Shown: one piece after another, positions 7,715 to 14,024 of the stretch
Position numbering within the stretch: position 1 is the first letter of the stretch
How the letters are laid out: every line of letters begins with the position of its first letter
Origin: Chitinophagaceae bacterium UBA2467
GTDB taxonomy: Bacteria > Bacteroidota > Bacteroidia > Chitinophagales > Chitinophagaceae
Reading direction: 5' to 3'
DNA: 14,024 nt
NCBI GenBank assembly: GCA_002342205.1
Contig: DDPN01000038.1
Span: 10,900 to 24,923, forward strand
Notes under the pieces: model-generated
The model's database searches: none
What the model saw: only the letters and a program-made list of their open reading frames with translations
Told to the model about the DNA's origin: nothing
Position numbers and translations under genes: made by a program

Positions 7715-8530
7715 ATGACAGCCAAAAAACGCATCCTGTTTATTGCAAATGAAATGTCTCCGTATCTGGAATTGACTGAGTTTGCAGAAACAGTCAATAA
7801 ATTGGCCATAAAGGCTAACGATTCCAATTTTGAGGTACGTTGTATTATGCCTCGTTTTGGTGTGATCAATGAAAGAAGACATCGGTTGCATGAGGTGGTT
7901 CGTTTATCAGGTATCAATGTTTCTGTAGATAACGAAGATCTTCCATTACAAATTAAAGTTGCTTCATTACCCAGTGCCCGTTTACAGGTATATTTTCTGG
8001 ATAACGAGGAACTGTTCAGACGCAAGTTCGTTTTTCATGATGAAAATGAAAAATGGTTTGATGACAATGATTTAAGAACTGTATTTTTTTGCAAGGGTGC
8101 TATTGAGACTGTAAAGAAATTTGGCTGGCCCCCTGATGTGATTCATTGCAGTGGCTGGATGACTTCCTTAATTCCTGCCTACTTGAAAACATTGTATAAA
8201 AAGGAGCCTGTATTTGCACATAGTAAGGTTGTTTTCACAATTGGACAAAACACCTTTAAGGAAAAGTTAGGTAGTAGTTTTTTAAAAAAGGCCCTCATTC
8301 ACCCAACGCTTAAGGATAAAGACCTTGAACTTTTTAAAGATGGTTCAAATACATCCTTGTTCCGTGGTGCTGCTACCTATGCAGATGCAATCACTTTTGG
8401 CGCAGAAAAGATTGAGAAAAAACTAACTGAAGAATTTTCAAAAGTGAGAGGCAAAAAGTGCATTCCTTATTCTTCTGAAGGTGATTTAACAGACTATTTA
8501 CAACTCTACACCGACCTTGCGTCTAAATAA
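7715..8530 (+). CDS. Stand-alone GT5 (glycogen/starch synthase-like) N-domain protein, probably not a functional glycogen synthase
   Basis: 271 residues resembling only the N-terminal Rossmann half of GT5 glycogen/starch synthases: ILFIANEMSPYLELTEFAETVNKLA (7-31), DVIHCSGWMTSLIPAYLK (141-158), VVFTIGQNTF (172-181) and a closing YADAITFG segment (222-229). Such proteins are often annotated as glycogen synthase in Bacteroidota. Compared with GlgA as I recall it, the ADP-glucose-binding K-x-G-G is replaced by L-E-L-T-E, the HDWH histidine position is methionine (GWMT), the T-I/V-H-N turn is TIGQ, and the entire C-terminal GT-B half is missing. Synthesis of glycogen by this protein alone is therefore unlikely; a binding, regulatory or partner-dependent role is possible. 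The ATG at 7715 follows a good -7 box. The DUF4270 gene follows after 6 bases (or 15) in the same reading frame, so the two are surely co-transcribed. No GlgB, GlgC or second GT5 half is nearby. Confidence 0.82.
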   Translation: MTAKKRILFIANEMSPYLELTEFAETVNKLAIKANDSNFEVRCIMPRFGVINERRHRLHEVVRLSGINVSVDNEDLPLQIKVASLPSARLQVYFLDNEELFRRKFVFHDENEKWFDDNDLRTVFFCKGAIETVKKFGWPPDVIHCSGWMTSLIPAYLKTLYKKEPVFAHSKVVFTIGQNTFKEKLGSSFLKKALIHPTLKDKDLELFKDGSNTSLFRGAATYADAITFGAEKIEKKLTEEFSKVRGKKCIPYSSEGDLTDYLQLYTDLASK

Positions 8531-8536
8531 TACGAA

Positions 8537-9985
8537 TTGTCAATTGTGAGGAAAATCAATACCCCATTATTCAGCTCTCTGTTTTTACTGGCCCTGATTA
8601 CTTTACTTTTCACCGGTTGTCAAAAAATTAATGACGCTACGACAATTGGGAATGGAATCATTCCTGCAGTAGATAATATCTCAACTTTTGAGACCTCTTT
8701 ATTTGCAGAGACAGATAATTTTTTATTGACTGATTCAACTCGCGTTTTGACTACAGATGTTATGGCCTTAGGTCATATTCAAAATGACGCTGTGTTTGGA
8801 CAGGTGCATGCAGATGGGTATTTTTCAATTGTTCCACCCAACGCTATGATTTATCCCTTTTATAGGAAGGATTCTATTGTTGGGATTGATTCTGTTATTC
8901 TATCCCTGGCTTATGAAGGTCAATATGGGGACACGAACACCACTTCTACATTGAGAGTTTTTGAAATTTCTCAGCGTGCAGGATTTGTCGATACTACCTT
9001 ATACCGTTACGATCACCCCTCCTTTGCAACCACCAATCAAGAATTAGGCTCTAAAAGCTTTTTATTAAAACGTCTCAAGGATACCCTCACACTCATTCGC
9101 AGAAGAGATACAACAAAAGTTGTCAATGTATTACGCATTCCTCTTGCGAATTCTTTTGGGACTCGTCTATCTAACTACGATACTACTCAAACCGCCAATG
9201 GAGGATATCGAAGTGACTCGCTTTTTAAGTCCTTATTTAGGGGTTTTGCAATCTTGGCAGATAATGTAGGAAATGGGTTAACATATGTAAACCCCACTAG
9301 TACCAACACTAAGTTGATTGTTTATTACCGCGTTAACAAGAATGGGGTAGTGGATACAACATTTACTGAATTTTTTCATAGTAAAACAACCCAGGCTAAT
9401 TTGGTTAAAAGGACTCCTGGTGGCGAATGGGCCAGTTATTTAGCAAATAATCAAACCAGAGATGATAAAATTTTTATTGCTTCCTCACCTGGTTCTGGTG
9501 CAACAATCAAAATACCCGGCTTAGATACATTGAGCAATGTTGTTGTTCATAAAGCAGAGTTAATTCTAAGTCCTCTCCCAACCGGTCAACAAGGAACCTT
9601 TGATTTTCCTCCTATAATATTGCTTGATCGAATTAATACGAGGGGAGATACAGCGCTCACCTTTGACCTTGATATGGGTACCCGAGATAATTTTGGGTCT
9701 TTTACCTATGATATAGGCCGATTTGGTGGCACGTTACTACGAGATAGCACCTACCGCTTTGATATCACTCGATATGTTCAAAAGATTGTTACGAATGATT
9801 CTACCAACTATAAGTTAAGAGTATCTGCACCGGGCAGAACTAATCTTTTCTCACCATTGTACCGTTATTGGGGGCTAGTGCCAGTTAATAGCCGTGTTGC
9901 ATATGGAAGGGTGGTTTTTGCCGGAGGGGATTATATAAACCCAGCAAAGCGTCTTCGTTTACGAGTTGTATATTCAAAGCCATAG
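8537..9985 (+). CDS. DUF4270 family lipoprotein
   Basis: A predicted exported lipoprotein of the Bacteroidota-specific DUF4270 family; molecular function unknown. The N-terminus has a short basic region (VRKIN), a hydrophobic core and the lipobox LLFTGC, so Cys28 would be lipidated after signal peptidase II cleavage. The mature part, about 455 residues, looks beta-rich, with family-like elements near its start (TDSTRVLTTDVMALGHIQND, then VFGQVHADGYFSI) and an end RLRLRVVYSKP. No catalytic motif is seen. Start: an in-frame TAA, the stop of the preceding gene, lies at 8528-8530 and there is no ATG before the signal peptide, so it must be TTG 8537 (used here) or GTG 8546, which would give MRKINTPLF. 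Neither has a clear ribosome binding site, so coupling to the upstream GT5-like gene is likely. No terminator is visible before metK. Confidence 0.88.
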   Translation: MSIVRKINTPLFSSLFLLALITLLFTGCQKINDATTIGNGIIPAVDNISTFETSLFAETDNFLLTDSTRVLTTDVMALGHIQNDAVFGQVHADGYFSIVPPNAMIYPFYRKDSIVGIDSVILSLAYEGQYGDTNTTSTLRVFEISQRAGFVDTTLYRYDHPSFATTNQELGSKSFLLKRLKDTLTLIRRRDTTKVVNVLRIPLANSFGTRLSNYDTTQTANGGYRSDSLFKSLFRGFAILADNVGNGLTYVNPTSTNTKLIVYYRVNKNGVVDTTFTEFFHSKTTQANLVKRTPGGEWASYLANNQTRDDKIFIASSPGSGATIKIPGLDTLSNVVVHKAELILSPLPTGQQGTFDFPPIILLDRINTRGDTALTFDLDMGTRDNFGSFTYDIGRFGGTLLRDSTYRFDITRYVQKIVTNDSTNYKLRVSAPGRTNLFSPLYRYWGLVPVNSRVAYGRVVFAGGDYINPAKRLRLRVVYSKP

Positions 9986-10006
9986 TCTTTTTATTCTGCA
10001 TAGACT

Positions 10007-10014
10007 TATATTTG
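10007..10014 (+). promoter_or_regulatory. Putative -7 promoter box for metK
   Basis: TATATTTG, an exact TAnnTTTG match and identical to the accD box, ends 19 bases before the metK ATG. No good -33 TTTG is found upstream. The whole 48-base gap after the DUF4270 stop is too short for a SAM riboswitch, and none is seen. Confidence 0.45.
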
Positions 10015-10033
10015 TGTTCCTAAACCCATATCC

Positions 10034-11290
10034 ATGCCTTATTTATTTACATCTGAATCTGTAAGCGAAGGACATCCTGATAAAGTTGCAGATCAGATAT
10101 CTGATGCGTTGATTGATAATTTTTTGGCTTTTGATCCTCAATCAAAAGTTGCTTGCGAAACACTTGTAACAACTGGTCAAGTTGTTTTAGCCGGTGAAGT
10201 CAAATCAAAAGCGTACCTAGATGTTCAAGAAATTGCTCGCGGTGTAATCAGCCGAATTGGTTATACTAAAAGTGAGTACATGTTTGAAGCGAACAGTTGT
10301 GGCGTTCTTTCCGCTATTCACGAGCAATCTGCCGATATTAATCAAGGGGTTGATCGTAAGAAAAAAGAAGAACAGGGTGCAGGTGACCAAGGGATGATGT
10401 TTGGCTATGCTACCAATGAAACTGAGCATTATATGCCATTGGCCTTGGATCTCGCTCATAACCTTCTAATTGAATTAGCTGCAATTCGTAGGGAGAAAAA
10501 CTCAAAAATGCCCTATTTGCGTCCTGATGCAAAAAGCCAGGTTACGCTAGAATACGATGACAATAACAAGCCCGTTCGAATAGATGCGATTGTTATTTCT
10601 ACCCAGCATGATGACTTTGATTCAGAGGCAAAGATGTTGGCACGTATTAAAAAAGATGTGATCTCGATTTTAATTCCCCGAATCAAGTCTAAGTACAAGA
10701 AATACGCAAGCCTGTTTAACGATGATATTAAGTATCACATTAATCCGACTGGAAAATTTGTGATTGGGGGACCCCATGGTGACACAGGTTTAACTGGAAG
10801 AAAAATCATTGTAGATACCTATGGTGGTAAAGGTGCACATGGTGGTGGAGCATTTAGTGGGAAAGACCCTTCTAAAGTAGACCGATCTGCTGCTTATGCA
10901 ACTCGTCATATTGCCAAGAATCTTGTTGCTGCTGGTGTAGCTGATGAGGTTTTAGTGCAGGTTTCCTATGCGATTGGTGTCGCTAAGCCAACGAGTATTA
11001 ATGTTAATACCTATGGCACTGCCCGCGTTAATTTAACCGATGGACAAATTGGTAAAATCGTTGAGCAGGTGTTTGATATGCGTCCTTATTTCATTGAGCA
11101 GCGTTTGAAACTTCGTAATCCCATGTACAGTGAAACAGCCGCTTATGGTCATATGGGCCGTGTGCCACGCACAGTGGAGAAGGTCTTCACTGCCCCAGAT
11201 GGTAAACAAGTTAAGCGTAAAGTTGAATTATTTACGTGGGAGAAGCTTGATTACGTATCCAAGGTAAAAAAGGCCTTTGGTTTAAAATAA
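10034..11290 (+). CDS. metK: S-adenosylmethionine synthase
   Basis: MetK condenses methionine and ATP into S-adenosylmethionine, releasing phosphate and pyrophosphate, in the cytoplasm; the active enzyme is normally a tetramer. At 418 residues it is slightly longer than the E. coli enzyme (about 384). Signatures are ESVSEGHPDKVADQISDA at 8-25 (ATP-binding His14, metal ligand Asp16), GAGDQG at 115-120, GGPHGDTGLTGRK at 245-257, and the phosphate-binding GGGAFSGKDPSKVDRSAAY at 270-288. Extra length lies in part in the charged stretch around residues 150-185. The ATG at 10034 gives the standard MPYLFTSESVSEGH start. It follows DUF4270 by 48 bases with its own -7 box, and is closed by a strong terminator, so it looks monocistronic. 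Its product feeds SAM-dependent enzymes such as the methyltransferase encoded next. Confidence 0.97.
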   Translation: MPYLFTSESVSEGHPDKVADQISDALIDNFLAFDPQSKVACETLVTTGQVVLAGEVKSKAYLDVQEIARGVISRIGYTKSEYMFEANSCGVLSAIHEQSADINQGVDRKKKEEQGAGDQGMMFGYATNETEHYMPLALDLAHNLLIELAAIRREKNSKMPYLRPDAKSQVTLEYDDNNKPVRIDAIVISTQHDDFDSEAKMLARIKKDVISILIPRIKSKYKKYASLFNDDIKYHINPTGKFVIGGPHGDTGLTGRKIIVDTYGGKGAHGGGAFSGKDPSKVDRSAAYATRHIAKNLVAAGVADEVLVQVSYAIGVAKPTSINVNTYGTARVNLTDGQIGKIVEQVFDMRPYFIEQRLKLRNPMYSETAAYGHMGRVPRTVEKVFTAPDGKQVKRKVELFTWEKLDYVSKVKKAFGLK

Positions 11291-11314
11291 TAAACGACTA
11301 ATTCTTTAAAAGTT

Positions 11315-11347
11315 AGACCCGCTGATTTTATAGCGGGTCTTTTTTTT
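11315..11347 (+). terminator. Rho-independent terminator after metK
   Basis: A perfect 9-bp stem, AGACCCGCT (11315-11323) with AGCGGGTCT (11332-11340), encloses the 8-base loop GATTTTAT and runs into a tract of eight T (11340-11347). It starts 24 bases after the metK stop and ends 14 bases before the GTG of the next gene. It is by far the best terminator in the window. Confidence 0.93.
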
Positions 11348-11361
11348 CCTTTCTTTGTCGA

Positions 11362-12129
11362 GTGAAAGATTTTAGAAAAAGACCACAAAGGCCCAAAAAG
11401 AATAAACTGATTGCCGGTGTTTCAGCTGTGATAGATGCGTTGAAAAATGCCCAGTCGCTGGATCGAATATATCTGGCAGATTCTTTGCCGGCTTTCTCTG
11501 CAAAAAGCATTAGATCACTCGCTATTGATGCTTCCGTTCCAATTCAAGTTGTCCCCACCGTGAAATTAGATAGTTTTAATGTTGGGCAACACGAAGGTTG
11601 TATTGCTTTAAAGTCTAGGATTGTCTATCAATCACTTCAGTCGGTTATTGATTGGGCAGTAGGTGAGGGGCGCCTTCCTTTACTTTTAATGCTAGATGGA
11701 ATTACAGATATTAGAAATATTGGAGGAATAGCACGTACAGCTTTTTGCACAGGTGTCGATGCGATTATAATTCCAGACAAAGGGGTAGGTGCGTTGCAGG
11801 AAGATGCGATTTTAACTTCTGCAGGTGCCTTGGAAAAAATTGCTGTTTGTCGTGTAGATTCCTTAGTCAAAGCGATAGATACGATGCATTTAAATGGTAT
11901 TCATGTCTATGCCACTCAAATGAACGGTCAGTTATCCATTGAAAAAGTTGATTTTAGGGAGCCTTGCTGTATAATAATGGGCAGTGAGGAAAAGGGAATC
12001 TATCCAGCTTTACTTAAAAACGCCGATACCACAATTTTTATCCCCATGAAGGGTGATTTTGATTCATTCAATGTATCTGTTTCTACAGGCATTGTTTTGT
12101 ACCAGGCCATGAAACAACGTATGTCATGA
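11362..12129 (+). CDS. rlmB: TrmH/SpoU-family rRNA 2'-O-methyltransferase (probably RlmB, 23S rRNA Gm2251)
   Basis: A SPOUT-class, SAM-dependent RNA ribose methyltransferase, most like RlmB, which methylates G2251 in the peptidyl-transferase P loop of 23S rRNA. Order along 255 residues: a very basic N-terminal tail (KDFRKRPQRPKKNK, 2-15), a small substrate-binding domain (about 16-85, opening LIAGVSAVIDAL), then the SpoU knot domain. Its three motifs are DGITDIRNIGGIARTA (112-127; N119, R125), IIMGSEEKGI (204-213; E209) with the following IPM (227-229), and DSFNVSVSTGIVLY (234-247; N237, S239). The start is GTG at 11362; no ATG lies before the substrate-binding domain. Only 14 bases separate it from the metK terminator. 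Its stop overlaps the next start (ATGA), and the following two genes are tightly linked. Family certain; exact target nucleotide inferred. Confidence 0.9.
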   Translation: MKDFRKRPQRPKKNKLIAGVSAVIDALKNAQSLDRIYLADSLPAFSAKSIRSLAIDASVPIQVVPTVKLDSFNVGQHEGCIALKSRIVYQSLQSVIDWAVGEGRLPLLLMLDGITDIRNIGGIARTAFCTGVDAIIIPDKGVGALQEDAILTSAGALEKIAVCRVDSLVKAIDTMHLNGIHVYATQMNGQLSIEKVDFREPCCIIMGSEEKGIYPALLKNADTTIFIPMKGDFDSFNVSVSTGIVLYQAMKQRMS

Positions 12130-12992
12130 TGGGAGCTGCCGATTCATTACAATTGGTTGAATGCCCCAGAGATGCAATGCAGGGCTTATTAAAGATTATT
12201 CCTACGGCGGATAAAATTGCTTACTTCAAAATGTTATTGGAAGTAGGATTTCATACGCTTGACATGGGAAGTTTTGTTTCTCCCCGGGCTGTGCCACAAC
12301 TAGCTGATACAGCTGACGTGTTAGAGGGTCTTGATACATCCCAAACTACTACGCAACTACTTGTAATTGTTGCAAACGAGGAAGGCGCTATCAAGGCGGC
12401 TAACCAAAAAAAAGTAGACAGTATTGGTTATCCGCTATCCTTGTCTGATACATTTCAGTTGAAAAATACACGTCTTTCAAAACTGGATTCACTCATTTTG
12501 TTAGAAAGAATTAAAGAGTTGTGTATTAAACACAATAAATCGCTTGTTGTCTATCTTTCTATGGCTTTTGGTAATCCTTACGGCGAAGAATATAGTCCTG
12601 AAATGGTTGTCGAAATGGCGCATAAAGTGCACCATATTGGTGCTGATATCATTTCTATAGCTGACACAGTAGGGTTGTCTACGCCTGCACAGATTGAAGC
12701 AATTACTCAATCTGTTCTAAAAGAGATCACTTCCATACCAGTGGGTTTGCACTTACATGGAGAGGAGAATTACTGGCAAGATAAAATCGAAGCTGGATTT
12801 AGAGCTGGATGCAGACGATTTGATAGTGCATTAGGGGGATACGGGGGGTGTCCATTTACCGGAAGTGAAAAAGTAGGAAACATGGACACAGAAAAATTGG
12901 TTAGATGGTTTGGTCAACATGGAGTGCAAACAGGTATTGATATTCCTCACTTAAAAGAATGTGCTGAAAAAGTTCGACGATTATTTAATTAG
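12126..12992 (+). CDS. HMG-CoA lyase-like DRE-TIM metallolyase (hydroxymethylglutaryl-CoA lyase family)
   Basis: A 288-residue TIM-barrel carbon-carbon lyase resembling hydroxymethylglutaryl-CoA lyase, which splits HMG-CoA into acetoacetate and acetyl-CoA in leucine and ketone metabolism. Retained features: Arg15-Asp16 in CPRDAMQ (substrate and metal), GSFVSPRAVPQLAD (48-61), ISIADTVG (176-183), the metal-binding pair His209-x-His211, the catalytic Cys242 in GGYGGCPF, and Asn252. Departures from the family pattern: HLHG instead of H-x-H-D, Asp46 where a Glu precedes SFVSP, and FGNPYGE in place of the VGCPYEG cysteine segment. The essential set is thus mostly present but the enzyme is divergent, and a related acyl-CoA substrate cannot be excluded. 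The start overlaps the methyltransferase stop (ATGA); a second ATG follows directly at 12129. The GSCFA gene starts 3 bases after the stop. No other leucine-catabolic gene is visible, so the context does not confirm the substrate. Confidence 0.82.
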   Translation: MMGAADSLQLVECPRDAMQGLLKIIPTADKIAYFKMLLEVGFHTLDMGSFVSPRAVPQLADTADVLEGLDTSQTTTQLLVIVANEEGAIKAANQKKVDSIGYPLSLSDTFQLKNTRLSKLDSLILLERIKELCIKHNKSLVVYLSMAFGNPYGEEYSPEMVVEMAHKVHHIGADIISIADTVGLSTPAQIEAITQSVLKEITSIPVGLHLHGEENYWQDKIEAGFRAGCRRFDSALGGYGGCPFTGSEKVGNMDTEKLVRWFGQHGVQTGIDIPHLKECAEKVRRLFN

Positions 12993-12995
12993 TCT

Positions 12996-14000
12996 ATGCA
13001 ATGGCATCTGCCCATATCAATTAAGTCGCCTGCTCGAAAAATCGCCTATCAAGATAAAATTCTTTTGGCGGGGTCTTGTTTTACAGAGCATATTGGAAAA
13101 GGTCTTTCTGATCTAAAATTTGATGTCTTGCAAAATCCCCACGGAATACTTTTTGGGGTGGATGCGATTTGCCAGTCTTTGGAAGATTATTTATCAAGTA
13201 GAAAATATACAGTACAAGATTTATTTCATCTTAATGGGGTTTGGAATTGCTGGAACCATCATTCTATTTTCTCGGACATAGACTCCGAGCGAGCACTTGA
13301 GAAAATAAATAATTCAATTGCTAGTGCGCATAGCTTTTTAAAACAGTCCAATTATATAGTCTTAACACTTGGGTCTTCCTTTTGTTATCAACTTACCGAT
13401 GAGGCGCAATTGGCGGGTAAAAAAGGTGGGGAATTAATTGCAAATTGTCATCGCGCACCTGCTAGCTGGTTTACTAAAAAATTATTGTCTGTTGATTGGA
13501 TGGTTGAGCGACTAGGCTCCTGCATCACAAAACTTAGAGAAATAAATCCTTCCATACAAGTGATGGTAACTGTCAGTCCTGTTCGTCATATTCGAGATGG
13601 AGTTCAAGAAAATAATAGAAGCAAGGCTAGGTTGTTTGAAACCATCCAACAGTTGGAAGAAAAAGGTTTCCCTATTTATTATTTTCCCGCATATGAGCTG
13701 GTGGTTGATGTGTTACGGGATTATCGCTTTTATGATATCGATTTAGTGCACCCTAATTTTGCTGCAACAGAGTATGTGATTGAACAATTTATGAAAAGTT
13801 GTGTGGAGACCAGTTCTCTGGAGTTGGCAAACGAAATAAAAAAACTACGTACGGCTTTTCGGCATCGTCCTCAACATAGGAATACTTCACAGCATAAAGA
13901 ATTTCTGCAACAAATGTTCCAAAAAGCAACACAGTTCCAATCTGCTTATCCTTTTTTGGATTTTTCTGCTGAGGTATCTTATTTCTCTGCTGAATCCTAA
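12996..14000 (+). CDS. GSCFA domain protein (SGNH-like putative esterase)
   Basis: A 334-residue protein of the GSCFA family, named after its motif, present here as GSCF at 26-29 (LLAGSCFTEHIG). Further conserved blocks are NPHGILFG (47-54), TLGSSFCYQL (124-133), SPVRHIRDG (194-202) and DIDLVHPN (247-254). Ser27, Asp249 and His252 have the spacing of an SGNH/GDSL hydrolase (nucleophile in block I, D-x-x-H in block V), so it may be an esterase acting on an acylated glycan or lipid; this is inference, as family function is poorly defined. No signal peptide or membrane segment is seen, suggesting the cytoplasm. The tail (from about residue 280) is helical and rich in His and Gln. It follows the HMG-CoA lyase-like gene by 3 bases and closes the visible part of the operon. 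Confidence 0.88.
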   Translation: MQWHLPISIKSPARKIAYQDKILLAGSCFTEHIGKGLSDLKFDVLQNPHGILFGVDAICQSLEDYLSSRKYTVQDLFHLNGVWNCWNHHSIFSDIDSERALEKINNSIASAHSFLKQSNYIVLTLGSSFCYQLTDEAQLAGKKGGELIANCHRAPASWFTKKLLSVDWMVERLGSCITKLREINPSIQVMVTVSPVRHIRDGVQENNRSKARLFETIQQLEEKGFPIYYFPAYELVVDVLRDYRFYDIDLVHPNFAATEYVIEQFMKSCVETSSLELANEIKKLRTAFRHRPQHRNTSQHKEFLQQMFQKATQFQSAYPFLDFSAEVSYFSAES

Positions 14001-14015
14001 GTGATTACTTTTTTG

Positions 14016-14024
14016 ATGGCATAT
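14016..14024 (+). CDS. Possible start of the next gene (MAY...), cut by the window end
   Basis: ATG GCA TAT runs off the window end 15 bases after the GSCFA stop, in the same direction. In other Bacteroidota, as I recall, GSCFA genes often lie beside a bifunctional murF/alanine racemase gene whose product can start M-(A/S)-Y. Three codons cannot prove this. A GTG at 14001 in the same frame is an alternative start. Confidence 0.22.

Noticed and set aside
7672..8025. 117-codon open frame on the - strand across the divergent region and the GT5-like gene
   Set aside because: It overlaps the promoter and 5' end of a well-supported gene, and its protein resembles no family I know; antisense shadow.
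8041..8530. Frameshift or pseudogene explanation for the missing C-terminal half of the GT5-like protein
   Set aside because: The sequence after the stop encodes a signal peptide and DUF4270, not remnants of a GT-B C-domain in any frame I examined, and 271 residues matches my recollection of stand-alone Bacteroidota homologues.
9986..10033. SAM riboswitch before metK
   Set aside because: The 48-base gap contains none of the paired elements and is too short for the common SAM riboswitch classes.
1..14024. CRISPR array, insertion sequence, tRNA, phage or defence genes
   Set aside because: No regularly spaced direct repeats, transposase, integrase, tRNA cloverleaf or defence-type domain was seen; nearly all bases are explained by housekeeping or family-level genes.

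Overview
The window looks like an ordinary chromosomal segment of a Bacteroidota bacterium, probably a Chitinophagaceae-like member (lineage is inference). The grounds are AT-rich DNA, a DUF4270 lipoprotein next to a stand-alone GT5 N-domain protein, a GSCFA protein, A-rich leaders without clear Shine-Dalgarno sites, and several TAnnTTTG boxes, the -7 element of Bacteroidota promoters. I see no tRNA, rRNA, CRISPR array, insertion sequence, phage gene or integration scar. Coding density is very high and no gene-free stretch exceeds about 60 bases.

Layout. (1) Bases 1-1914, + strand: the 3' part of a topoisomerase IV subunit A gene; its start and catalytic tyrosine lie left of the window. (2) Bases 1922-3279, - strand: accD followed by smpB, joined by an ATGA stop/start overlap and convergent with parC. 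(3) Bases 3341-7658, - strand: a probable three-gene unit, in transcription order a UPF0104/LPG-synthase-like membrane protein, an ALDH7 (antiquitin-type) aldehyde dehydrogenase, and a secreted S8 subtilase with a large insertion. (4) Bases 7659-7714: a short divergent promoter region. (5) Bases 7715-9985, + strand: a degenerate stand-alone GT5 (glycogen synthase-like) N-domain protein, then a DUF4270 lipoprotein with a non-ATG start. (6) Bases 10034-11290, + strand: metK, closed by a strong intrinsic terminator at 11315-11347. (7) Bases 11362-14000, + strand: a tight unit of a TrmH/RlmB-type rRNA methyltransferase, an HMG-CoA lyase-like protein and a GSCFA protein (4-base overlap, then a 3-base gap). 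The last 9 bases may open the next gene.

How the genes relate. Most are housekeeping genes: DNA topology, tmRNA ribosome rescue, fatty-acid initiation, S-adenosylmethionine supply and rRNA methylation. metK makes the methyl donor used by the methyltransferase encoded just downstream, though the terminator separates their transcription. The less understood part is the envelope-related set around 6636-9985: the polytopic UPF0104 protein, the GT5-like protein lacking the motifs a glycogen synthase needs, and the DUF4270 lipoprotein. No clear new defence or mobile system is visible. The best leads are the degenerate GT5/DUF4270 pair, the roughly 195-residue insertion in the subtilase, and the terminator that sits almost on top of the next gene's start.
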